This document shows positions 44,074 through 53,263 of a stretch of 64,000 nt of DNA, piece after piece. The stretch comes from CAXBDP01 sp963974465 (lineage in GTDB: Bacteria; Bacteroidota; Bacteroidia; Cytophagales; Cyclobacteriaceae), in NCBI GenBank assembly GCA_049340005.1, contig JBMPIY010000011.1; one strand, given 5' to 3'. The position numbers were made by a program, and so were the translations under genes. The notes under the pieces are model-generated. The model was not told where the DNA came from, ran no database searches, and worked only from the letters and a program-made list of their open reading frames with translations. How positions within the stretch are numbered: position 1 is the first letter of the stretch; every line of letters starts with the position of its first letter.

Positions 44074-45254
44074 CTTTTCTTACGATGTATCGAGAGCCAG
44101 CCAAGCCCTTCAACATACACTTGGCTATGTAATGGAAGTAAGATGCCGAATGATTAGGTCGTGATGGGAATCTTGGAACCTCCCTCCAAACTTCGGTCTA
44201 TTTGGTTCTATTGAAAAAAATCCGTGAAATCGGTTAATCCCTGCTTGCAGTATTTTCGCTCGTTATCGAAAGTCGGATTACAAATCCCTTTTATCAGGAG
44301 TTCGACATTTCAAATGTCGAACAGTTGGGGGTCTATTTAAAAAAATTGGGCGTATTTTGGGCATTGAACTTTGGGCGAAATTTTGCGATTTTGGGTCGTT
44401 TTTCGCTCAATGATCATCGTATTTTTTTGGCCTGGCAGCACCCTCCATTTTGGGTGCTTTGCTTCGGCTTTGAACTAATTTGGTGAATCCTTTAGGGATA
44501 AAAAAATGAATGTGCGTTTTATTCGCAATATGCGTTTATTGCACATTTTTCGTGATATTCGTTTTCTTCGTTTTATGTATCTTTTTGCGCAATATTCGCT
44601 TTATGCGTTTTATGCGAGGTTCCGAACAATTAAAGCACAATGGGAAAACAAGGAAAGCACAAGGAAACCCTAAGGTAAACACCCACTAAAATGGGCTGAA
44701 ATCGAGTGAAAAAAAATTCATATTTTAAATTTACTAATTCAAAATAATAGTATTTGAATATTTCAGAAAAAGTGACTTTCTGCAAAGAGGTTGGTTGATT
44801 TGGGCATAATTTGGTCAGAAACTGGGCAAAATGTGCATGGATAATGAGCTGATTTGGCTTAGGAAATTGAAGGAAATTCAGGACTGTTTTGGGTGGTTAT
44901 TTTGGTGATTTTTGGGTGGATGTTTTTAGCTAACGGAATGGAATAAACGTTTATGGGGGTTATGGGTTATGGGTTATGGGTTATGGGTGACAGGTTGTGA
45001 ATGTGAATGCCTAAATAACGTTGACCGTTTGGTTCAACAATCATTTATAATTTCCATCGGGCAATTATGAGCCTGAGGTCGATTGGAGCCTTCTTAACCG
45101 AGTCCAAAAAGGCAACAGGTGCTAGGCTATGGAATAAAATAACCAAAAAGGAAATGAAAATCAGATCAGCCGTAGCAAAAAACCTAAACCAAATGATAAC
45201 AAAAATTCTTAGACCGCACTAAAACGGACAAGTCAGGAAAATAATTTACAAACC
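44074..45254. other. Gene-free decayed region with simple repeats
   Basis: No open frame of note over 1.2 kb. It contains a perfect inverted repeat GTTCGACATTT-C-AAATGTCGAAC (44302-44324), a stretch 44510-44630 built of variants of TGCGTTTTATGCG and ATTCGCTTT, and a heptamer array TTATGGG at 44951-44957 and four exact units at 44960-44987. Octamer GCGGGAGG is absent. It looks like remains of deleted genes or mobile DNA. Confidence 0.5.
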
Positions 45255-45281
45255 AATTGTAGGATTAGAATAAGCTTAGCA

Positions 45282-45310
45282 TAAAAAAACAGCCTCGGAT
45301 ATCGAGGCTG
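45282..45310 (-). terminator. Terminator of the giant T9SS cargo gene
   Basis: CAGCCTCG / CGAGGCTG stem with a GATAT loop, followed on the minus strand by seven T. A near-identical copy is at 43569-43596. Confidence 0.85.
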
Positions 45311-45348
45311 CCTTTGTGTATTAATTAAGGGTTGGTTGGATAATCTTA

Positions 45349-48300
45349 CTATTCTTTCTTCAACGTACGCTTGAATACGGTACTTCCATCATTTATATGA
45401 ATAAAGTATAGACCATTTTTCAAGTTGATCATATTGAAGTTCGCTTCCCAATTATCTCCTTGGCGTTGCAACTGACCTGAAATTACCGGACGACCGATAA
45501 AGTCTAGCACTTGATAATTGACTGTTGTTCCTTCTATATAATCATTTGAAAGGCTCACCTGCACCTGATCACTTGTAGGATTTGGGAAGGCCGCTATTAA
45601 TTGATTACGTGCAGCTCTTGCATTGATTTTCAAGTCATTTTCCTGAGGTTCCTTACCTGCTGGATAAGCTAGAACAAATGTATCTGATAGCATCGTACAA
45701 CCATCTTCGCTTGTAAAGAGCAATTGGTAACTACCACTGCGTTTCGCTAGGATATTTGCAGCTTTTTGCCCTTCAATAGGTTCTCCATTGAACAACCATT
45801 GATAACCCACGCCAAATGGTGCTTCGCTAGACTGAATCTCCACCGGAAGACCTAAACTTAATTGTTCCTCGGCATTCTCACTCATACTAAGCACTGGGAG
45901 TGTTAAGCTAGCTCCACTTATAGCAACACTTGGTGTTTGGATGCTACACTTTCCATTGCGGATGCTTACATAATACGAACCTGCTTCACTTGTGCTAAAG
46001 CTCTGTGCATTTGCGCCGGGAATAGCAGTACCATTAAGGAACCACTGATAGCTGCTTCCTGAAGCATTTGTACTTAAAATCGTACTTTCACCTTCACATA
46101 ATAAGATGTTGCTAACAGCAATTTCCGGCATAACTAATTCAATTTCAGTAATATTGATACTTTCTGTTTGGTAATTATCACAAGCAGCTCCCCCATCATT
46201 GCTTAGGATAGCAAAATAAGATCCTGCTTCTGTAACCGTGTAACTATTTTCAGTTGCACCTTCAATGGCTGTTCCATCGACATACCACTGAATACTTGAG
46301 CCTTCATTGATTGGTAAGTTTAAGATGCTATTGCTATTGGGACAAAGCTCTAGTTCTCCAATTACTTGAATTCTCGGCTGTATACTTAGCTGGCTTGTAC
46401 TAGACCAATTACCTTTATAGGCTTTTACATCATTGTAGCCTTGCACTCTCCAGTAATAGGTTTTATTAGCGGCTAGTTCTCTTGTAGTTAATTGTAAGCT
46501 TTGTAAAGCTCTTGCTCTTCTCACTACATTGTTAAAGCTTGCATCAGTAGCAATTTCTACTCTATAATGACTAGCTCCTTCGATAGCTTCCCAAGTCAAT
46601 AATTGCGTTCCCTCTGTTGCACAGAAAATTACACCCTCTTCTGAAGCAGTTGCTTGATTAAGTCCTGTTCTGAATTGTGCCATGCTTGACCAAGCACCTT
46701 CGCCTCGGTCATTGATGCCACGGGCTCTCCAATAATAGCGGGTATTGGTCATCAAATCTCCTACTTCCTGCTCACCTGTAGCATTTATAAAGATTTCCGT
46801 TTCTGCTTCGGTAAAGTCCTGGCTAGTGCTTAGCTGTATCTCATAGCTCGTCGCAAAGGCAGCCTCATTGACTACTAAGCTCAAGACAGTTGGCGTATTA
46901 AGCATGTAGTCTCTTGGGCTGCTTAAAGTTGCTTTTGCAGGTAAGGATGCTAAAGTATTAAAAGTGATGGTTTCACTCCAGTCGCTAAAGGTTAAGCAAC
47001 CTTCTTCGCTTTGAATATGGACGGTTCTGATTTGCACTTCGTAGGCCGTATTTGCTTTAAGGGTATTAAATTCCTCCTTGCTTTGACTTTTATTAGCCGT
47101 GGCTCTTGAGCTCCAACTGCTAGCACCTACTTCTCTAAGGCGAATTTCATAGTGACCAAGACCAGTCGTAAAACCAATCGCTTCCCAGTTGATTTCTGCA
47201 GAAGTATCATCATTAATGACAACGCGAATCCCACCTGGCGCAATAGTCTGAGTAGCGAGGTAGTCTGCTTGCAATTGAGCAAGTAATGTAATATTGTCAT
47301 CTCCTTCGCCTAAGGCATTGTAGCTAAGGTTTACATCTGTAGCGCTTAGGTTTGTTAAGCTAAAGCTATTAAAGCGGTTTTGACTTAGGTTCAAGCTTAC
47401 TAAGTTCTCTAGGCTAGATAAACTCAGTGGCACAGCACCTTCTAGGCAGTTCCCCGCTAGATTTAAACTTATTAAGTTCGGGAATGCAGCAAAGATATCC
47501 GGTAGCGTACCGGTGAGATTGTTGTTGCTCAAATCGATACCTGTTACACTCCAATTGACACCATCTACTTTGCTTAAGGTCACACCATTCCAAAGGAACT
47601 CTGTACCTGCTTTACTGAAATTCACAGGATCTTTCCAATTGTCATTATTCGTCCATTCATCACCTCCCATTGCTTCGTAGAGGGAAATCAATCCTGCACG
47701 TTCTGTGGCTGAGACGGTCGTAGCAAAGAAGAGTTCGATAACTTCGCTCAACTCACTGGTTACTGAGCTCGGGTTGAATGGAGGATTAGCATCTGTCTGA
47801 CTTTGAACATACACCAAGTATTTCTTACCGTATTCAAGATTAGGAATTAATCCTTCACTGCTGTCTTTACCTTCTACAGTAACTGTTGTAAACCCTCCCG
47901 CATCTTCTGCACGATATTTTATGAAGTAGCGGCCAGTACCCCCTTGATAAGGGATAGGTGTCCAGCTGATAATCGCACTAGGGTTCAGAAGGTTTGCTTT
48001 TACATTTAGTGGCGCAGCAGTTTGGGTTTCTTCCCAACCTGGTTGTAAAGCATCTAGGAAGGCTTTTACTTCTGGATCATTAGTATAAAGACCATTATAA
48101 CTAATATCTAAATTCTCAAGGTATTTTAAGTTGAGAATCTCCCTAGGAATAAGGCCAACGATATTATTGCCACTTAAATCTAAAGTTTTTAAGAAACTAA
48201 AATTCAAAAGGCTTATTGGAAATTCACCTGTCAAGTTATTTCTTGGCAATTTTATTTCCGTCACAGTCACTGGATTTACTTTTTCTACCGTTAAGCCAAA

Positions 48301-51300
48301 ACGGAAAGATACTGACTCACCGGATGTTGGATTACCATCACCATCTACCCAACCTGAATTATTAAACCATCCTTCACCGTTCAATTCATTGTAGAACTCG
48401 TCTATGAAAGTTTGCTCTGTTTCAGTAAGTCTCGGTTTTAGCTGAAAACGTACATGCACCGGCAGGTGATCCGATGTGGTATTTCCATAATCTGTAATTT
48501 GCCTAAAAGGAGTAATTATTGTTTCCGAGCCATCAATCCAATCTACCTCAAAAGTGTTAGAGGCCATGATATGATCAATTACATTGGAGAATCCAATAGT
48601 AGATCGAGCACCATTAGCACCTAGCGAACGGGTGGTTTCTAGGAAGTCCTCAAAAAATATAGAATAAGGTGATTCACTTTGAGAAGTAAGAATACTTCCT
48701 TCAAGCTCATCGTTAAAGTCCCCAAGGAAAATAATGTCTTGATCAACAAAGTATTGATCAATGGAATCCTTCAGGACGGTAGCATCAAAAAGACGACGAT
48801 TATAATCGCTAAGATCTGATCCACCGGACTTTGCATGGACGTTGATAAAGTTTACTCTTCGTTCGATTCCACCAATATTTACATCTGCTACCAAAAGAAA
48901 AGGTAAACGGCCACTAGAATAGAAGCTAGAAGCTGTACCTGTTGGATAACCATCTAATGGTGTGGATTGCCCGGCACGTGCTTGTTCAAACATTTCTTCA
49001 AACATTACCCTATTAGATAATGCTGTAATAGTGGATGTTTTGTAGATAAAACCTATCTGCTGAGGAGCGAATGAAGGATCAAAACCTTGCCAAGAGTAGG
49101 AATATCGATCAGACATAATTAAAGAATAGCCACTCAGTTGATTCACCACCTGCTGCAAGAGATTTGCATCAGAAACCTCTTGAATAGCATATATATCAGC
49201 ATCTATTGAGTCCAATAGAATTTTTACATTCGCAGCTTGTAAGGTCACATCTGTTGGCCCAAACGATTCTGTATAAGTATTGGTGGAAGCTCCAAAAAAC
49301 TCCAAGTTGTAGGTGACAACATCTAGTGTTTGACTCCTCGAAATTTCAGCACCGGCTACTACAGGTAATTCAGCTCCTTGTATATCTTGTTCAAATCTAG
49401 GCAAGAGTTGTGGAGTACCTCTAAATTGCCCTACTACACCGGTTATTTCTGTTGTACTTTGAGGCTTCGCTAATCCCGGGATATTTGTAGTTCCGGTGAT
49501 TCTTACTTCGCGAGTAATCCCTCCCGCCAATACATTCTCATTGCTATTAGGTGAAAAAACAAAGTTTTTATTTTCAAACTCTGCTTGAACAGTTACTAAT
49601 TGACCTTCATAATTGCCCAATTCAGCCAAAGGAATTATTTGAGGGACAATAAATTCAGGAGATGTTGTTACATCCACTCCAATGAAGTTACTTCCCGAAA
49701 TTTGCTTCAAATCATTAAAGAAGCTGATTGGTCCATAAACTCTCACTTTGTCACCAATCTCGATTTGAGAAGTAAAGTTGGAGTTAAAAAAAGGGATACC
49801 ACCTGTAGCATCTTGAATATAAGAAGGGCCACTGCCAAACTCTTTCCCAACAGTTACTACACCTTCTACAGCTACGAACTCTCCTTCTAATTTTGTGCGA
49901 GCATCAGCGATAGTAATGATATTGTTGAAAGGGTCAATGGCTATAGCCGACACATCTACTGTTGCCAAAACCACTGAAGAAGAAGCAAACTCAATAGTGC
50001 CATTAAAATTACCTTCACTTGCAGAGCTGAATTTTACATAAACTCTGCCGCCAGAAGAAGGCAGCGTAACTGAAGGATTAAAGTTTACTCCATCTGTCGA
50101 AACTTGAAAGGATGCTTGAGTAGAGCTAATCGTAATATCATTAGAAAGATTATCAACCACCAAGTCGAATTCCGTAACATCAGAATCAGTCGTAATAAAT
50201 ACTTGACCAAAATCAATGTTCTGAGTTAATGGTATGATAAAAGGATCTGCTGCATTAAATCCACTCGGTGTGATTTCAAAGTCATCTATTGCTAAGCCAT
50301 CATCCGAACCGGAGATATTGGTATCGACCCAACGAAACCAAACAGTTTCTCCAGGAAATACAGCCAAACCACTTAATACACTGTTGTATTGACTTCTAAA
50401 GGAAGAGGAATTGCCATTTTGTGCTCCTGAACCTGCTAAATTTATATCACTTGCGCGAGCAGTAAGTGGATCGTATTCAACCCAAGTAGCTGCATCATCA
50501 CCCAAGGAAGAAGCATCTGTACTGTAATAAAAAGTAAGGAAATCACCTTCGGAATTTGATCCTCTACGCCAAAGCTCCGCAAAATAGCTAATATCGAAAC
50601 CGTTATAGACCTGATTAATGCTCGTGTTTTCGAAACCGCCACCCAGATATATTGGAGCTACACTGCCAGAAGCCAAAGAACCCAGTGCTCTATCAGTATC
50701 ATTAGAAGCGCCAAAACTATAGGTATCTCCGGAAGTTGAACTACCCGTTCCTTCTCGATAAGTGTCATTCGCACCACTACCCTGCTCCACAAAAAACCAG
50801 CCTTCTGGACGATCTGAGCTAAAACTTGTATTGGCTAATACATCAAAATTTTGCGTGTACGCAGCACCAACAGCTGACAAACTCACCAAAGCATTTTCAT
50901 CAAAACCTACACCTGTTAGTGTAATATCAACTGATTGAGCTCCTGTTGAAGAAAGTCTGAGCGTTTCAGTATATACACCGGAGGCGGGAGGTGAAAAACG
51001 AACATATAAAGAACCCCCTGCCGATGACAACACAACTGATTCATCATATACCGTTTCATTGTTCGATACAGAAAAGGCTGAGACATTTCCACCCAAGATA
51101 TCTGCATTTATGCCTACAGTCAAGTTAGAACCAGTTACCAAAATCGTTTCATCAGCCGCAGTAGTTGGCGCTACATTGCCATAGTTAATAGCTGTTGGAC
51201 TTGCCGATATAATGGGCGCCGGGCCAGTTACATTAACTGTTCCTGTGAAATTTACTAATCCGCTTGTGTTATGATTAACTACCCGCAAAGTACCGCCAGA

Positions 51301-51879
51301 TGACACAGTTCCTCCATTGGCGGAAGTGCTACTTCTTGAAACTACTCTAAATTCGATTGAGCCTGTTATGCCTTGAAATTGCGAAAAGCCAGACAAGTCA
51401 ATTTGTTGATTATTGAAACTAGTTCCGGATTGATCCCACTCTGCAATATTTGTAGTAAACCCATCCAAACTAGACCTAAGCGCCAATTCTCCCGGCCCGG
51501 TATTACTTGATCTAGTAGCTATGAATAATTCGTTAAGATCAACCTCTCTTCCGGCTTCCACCGTAAAGCCAAAAGAAAAGTATCTATCATCTCCGGAATC
51601 CCAGCCTGATGAACTAATTGAATTACCAGCAGATGTTGAGTTCAAACTTGCTCCTCTTGTAAAATCAGCAGCAGTAATGCCTACATCGGAACTAGTACCT
51701 GCAGTAGAAGTCTGGTTCCCTGCAGCACCTGCAAAATCCCAAGACACCAACGTGACAGGTGCTAAATTAGCTATCGCTACCTCCTCTATATCTTCCGGAT
51801 TAGAAGAAAATCCAGACAAAAAAATGGCTGTACACCAAATCAACAGCACGTAAATCGTTCGACGGTAAAAGTGTTTCAT
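45349..51879 (-). CDS. Giant T9SS-exported multidomain protein with extracellular nuclease (EEP) domain
   Basis: 2176 aa from the ATG at 51879 (an upstream TTG at 51912 is unlikely to be used). Order of parts: signal peptide (about 1-27). Then beta-rich choice-of-anchor and Abnormal-spindle-like repeats (about 40-640, with ISASPTAINYGNVAP and INFSSSS-type strands). Then an OB-fold nuclease-associated segment (ITIADARTKLEGEFVAVEGV). Then an endonuclease/exonuclease/phosphatase domain with AIQEVSD, FLGDFNDE and SDHLPVHV. Then leucine-rich repeats (ELNGEGWFNNSGW, LKTLDLSGNNIVGLIP) in two blocks alternating with fibronectin-III-like domains. Then two or three Ig-like repeats (IQWYVDGTAIEGA, YQWFLNGTAIPGA). 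Finally a type A T9SS sorting domain (AFPNPTSDQ to FKRTLKKE). It is probably cell-surface-attached or secreted and may degrade extracellular DNA. Confidence 0.9.
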   Translation of the reverse strand: MKHFYRRTIYVLLIWCTAIFLSGFSSNPEDIEEVAIANLAPVTLVSWDFAGAAGNQTSTAGTSSDVGITAADFTRGASLNSTSAGNSISSSGWDSGDDRYFSFGFTVEAGREVDLNELFIATRSSNTGPGELALRSSLDGFTTNIAEWDQSGTSFNNQQIDLSGFSQFQGITGSIEFRVVSRSSTSANGGTVSSGGTLRVVNHNTSGLVNFTGTVNVTGPAPIISASPTAINYGNVAPTTAADETILVTGSNLTVGINADILGGNVSAFSVSNNETVYDESVVLSSAGGSLYVRFSPPASGVYTETLRLSSTGAQSVDITLTGVGFDENALVSLSAVGAAYTQNFDVLANTSFSSDRPEGWFFVEQGSGANDTYREGTGSSTSGDTYSFGASNDTDRALGSLASGSVAPIYLGGGFENTSINQVYNGFDISYFAELWRRGSNSEGDFLTFYYSTDASSLGDDAATWVEYDPLTARASDINLAGSGAQNGNSSSFRSQYNSVLSGLAVFPGETVWFRWVDTNISGSDDGLAIDDFEITPSGFNAADPFIIPLTQNIDFGQVFITTDSDVTEFDLVVDNLSNDITISSTQASFQVSTDGVNFNPSVTLPSSGGRVYVKFSSASEGNFNGTIEFASSSVVLATVDVSAIAIDPFNNIITIADARTKLEGEFVAVEGVVTVGKEFGSGPSYIQDATGGIPFFNSNFTSQIEIGDKVRVYGPISFFNDLKQISGSNFIGVDVTTSPEFIVPQIIPLAELGNYEGQLVTVQAEFENKNFVFSPNSNENVLAGGITREVRITGTTNIPGLAKPQSTTEITGVVGQFRGTPQLLPRFEQDIQGAELPVVAGAEISRSQTLDVVTYNLEFFGASTNTYTESFGPTDVTLQAANVKILLDSIDADIYAIQEVSDANLLQQVVNQLSGYSLIMSDRYSYSWQGFDPSFAPQQIGFIYKTSTITALSNRVMFEEMFEQARAGQSTPLDGYPTGTASSFYSSGRLPFLLVADVNIGGIERRVNFINVHAKSGGSDLSDYNRRLFDATVLKDSIDQYFVDQDIIFLGDFNDELEGSILTSQSESPYSIFFEDFLETTRSLGANGARSTIGFSNVIDHIMASNTFEVDWIDGSETIITPFRQITDYGNTTSDHLPVHVRFQLKPRLTETEQTFIDEFYNELNGEGWFNNSGWVDGDGNPTSGESVSFRFGLTVEKVNPVTVTEIKLPRNNLTGEFPISLLNFSFLKTLDLSGNNIVGLIPREILNLKYLENLDISYNGLYTNDPEVKAFLDALQPGWEETQTAAPLNVKANLLNPSAIISWTPIPYQGGTGRYFIKYRAEDAGGFTTVTVEGKDSSEGLIPNLEYGKKYLVYVQSQTDANPPFNPSSVTSELSEVIELFFATTVSATERAGLISLYEAMGGDEWTNNDNWKDPVNFSKAGTEFLWNGVTLSKVDGVNWSVTGIDLSNNNLTGTLPDIFAAFPNLISLNLAGNCLEGAVPLSLSSLENLVSLNLSQNRFNSFSLTNLSATDVNLSYNALGEGDDNITLLAQLQADYLATQTIAPGGIRVVINDDTSAEINWEAIGFTTGLGHYEIRLREVGASSWSSRATANKSQSKEEFNTLKANTAYEVQIRTVHIQSEEGCLTFSDWSETITFNTLASLPAKATLSSPRDYMLNTPTVLSLVVNEAAFATSYEIQLSTSQDFTEAETEIFINATGEQEVGDLMTNTRYYWRARGINDRGEGAWSSMAQFRTGLNQATASEEGVIFCATEGTQLLTWEAIEGASHYRVEIATDASFNNVVRRARALQSLQLTTRELAANKTYYWRVQGYNDVKAYKGNWSSTSQLSIQPRIQVIGELELCPNSNSILNLPINEGSSIQWYVDGTAIEGATENSYTVTEAGSYFAILSNDGGAACDNYQTESINITEIELVMPEIAVSNILLCEGESTILSTNASGSSYQWFLNGTAIPGANAQSFSTSEAGSYYVSIRNGKCSIQTPSVAISGASLTLPVLSMSENAEEQLSLGLPVEIQSSEAPFGVGYQWLFNGEPIEGQKAANILAKRSGSYQLLFTSEDGCTMLSDTFVLAYPAGKEPQENDLKINARAARNQLIAAFPNPTSDQVQVSLSNDYIEGTTVNYQVLDFIGRPVISGQLQRQGDNWEANFNMINLKNGLYFIHINDGSTVFKRTLKKE

Positions 51880-52398
51880 TTGCGTATTTTTGAGTTTAAA
51901 AATCCAACACAAAATTACTTTCGAAACTCCATGAAAAGATTACCATAAATAGCCTAGTCCATTATCAAATGGTTAATTCTGCTTTGGAAGAAATAATTTA
52001 GCCCGCACATAAAATTGAATAGGCAATAAGAGCTGGCGAAGAACTATGGAGGAAGGGTCTGCTCGGTTTCAAAGAAATGCTTGATAGAGTCTGAACTGTC
52101 CTGCCTACTGCGGGCAGGGATTCTATACAATAGAATGAAAACTATGATATCTGTCTCCTTTATTAATCCAAAGCTCCTCCAAAACTTATAAAAAGGCGAA
52201 AATTGTGTTTTGTTTAATGACCCTGTATCTGGCTAAAAATTAATTAATATATTGTAGTAGTAAATCCACATCCTGTGTAATTTCTACTACAATTAAGAAC
52301 CGTATCCTTTGGTTAAACAGAATGGCAAATGAAGGAGATTGATGGGATTGAGATTGAGTGATAATAAATTTGAATACTTTAAAAAGTAACGCCAAAAA
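51880..52398. other. Intergenic region upstream of the T9SS cargo gene
   Basis: No gene seen. A CCTGCC-TACTGC-GGGCAGG hairpin lies near 52100-52118, of the CCTGCC/GGCAGG type also seen at 36842. The 5' part should hold the promoter of the minus-strand gene. The 3' part is AT-rich leader for 52399. Confidence 0.4.
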
Positions 52399-52971
52399 AT
52401 GTCAGAAAAAAAGAATGATTGGACAAAATCACCTTGGACAATTGGGATTGTAACATCAGCCATAGTCCCATTTTTGTTAACTGTTGGCTATGATAAACTT
52501 AAAGAAAAACCAATATTAACAACCTTTTTTAATATGATAGATTGGGTTTTGAATCAATTATCATTGATCATTAACTTTGAATTAAGACTTTGGTGGGTAA
52601 TTATTTTTCTGCTAATAATTGTAGTAGGTAATTTCTTTTTTAGAAAAGGTACAAAAGAAGGATTGTCTTATTCTGAAATACCTCGACCAGAATTTATTAA
52701 TTATAAGTCTGATATACTTAGAAACTGGAAATGGTCTTGGGGGTGGAAACTTAACGAGCTAGAAAATAAATGGCATCTCTCCAATTTAACTGCGCATTGC
52801 CCAAATTGCGATACACCATTAATTGATCAGTCAACTACTTATATAAATCACTTTGAATGTCCAAGATGTGATTTTAATGAGGCTAATAATGACTTTGAAG
52901 TCCCGTTTAAAATTGAAAGGCTTATTTTTGATAATATTTGTAGAAAACAACAGAAAAAGGAAGGATTTTAA
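52399..52971 (+). CDS. Membrane protein with C-terminal zinc ribbon, unknown function
   Basis: 190 aa. Two hydrophobic helices (WTIGIVTSAIVPFLLTVGY at about 13-31 and LWWVIIFLLIIVVGNFFF at about 64-81) anchor it. The cytoplasmic C-terminal part contains a four-cysteine zinc ribbon, HCPNCDTPL then FECPRCDFNE (two CxxC pairs about 25 residues apart). No named family is recognised. The sequence is AT-rich, and it lies alone between the T9SS cargo gene and the sugar dehydrogenase, so it may be a lineage-specific acquisition. Zinc-ribbon membrane proteins of this kind often accompany defence or stress genes, but none is adjacent. Confidence 0.65.
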   Translation: MSEKKNDWTKSPWTIGIVTSAIVPFLLTVGYDKLKEKPILTTFFNMIDWVLNQLSLIINFELRLWWVIIFLLIIVVGNFFFRKGTKEGLSYSEIPRPEFINYKSDILRNWKWSWGWKLNELENKWHLSNLTAHCPNCDTPLIDQSTTYINHFECPRCDFNEANNDFEVPFKIERLIFDNICRKQQKKEGF

Positions 52972-53029
52972 AATTTAATTAACTGACCAATTCAAAAGCG
53001 TTGCTTTAAGTGAAAATAAAACCCTGCCC

Positions 53030-53167
53030 TCAAAAACTCTCTTCAATCTCGACAACCTCCAGTCCTCTTTTCACAGCGTATTCCACAACAGCCAAATCCA
53101 TTTCAATGAAGAAATACACATAAATATGTGTTGAACATTTACAAAGCGGATGTCTTGTCAAATTCAA
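53030..53167 (-). pseudogene. Possible small gene or gene remnant (46 codons)
   Basis: A minus-strand frame from a TTG at 53165-53167 to TGA at 53030-53032 reads STHIYVYFFIEMDLAVVEYA then VKRGLEVVEIEESF. The composition is protein-like, but there is no ATG before the conserved-looking part and no RBS. It may be the C-terminus of a lost gene. The remainder of 52972-53263 shows only the terminator at 53212. Confidence 0.25.
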
Positions 53168-53211
53168 TTATAGCCCATCAGAAAATCACCTCTAATCATA
53201 GTTCTGACAAC

Positions 53212-53241
53212 AAAAAAAGCGCCCAATAAAGCGCTTTTTCT
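53212..53241 (-). terminator. Terminator of the sugar dehydrogenase gene
   Basis: AAAAAGCGC / GCGCTTTTT stem with an eight-base loop, followed on the minus strand by a T-run, about 23 bp after the stop at 53264. Confidence 0.8.
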
Positions 53242-53263
53242 TATTCATCAAAGTAGAGTAAAA

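Noticed and set aside
52090..52130. CCTGCC/GGCAGG hairpin as riboswitch
   Set aside because: It is a short hairpin resembling dispersed repeats (also near 36842), without ligand-binding elements or a downstream gene on the proper strand.
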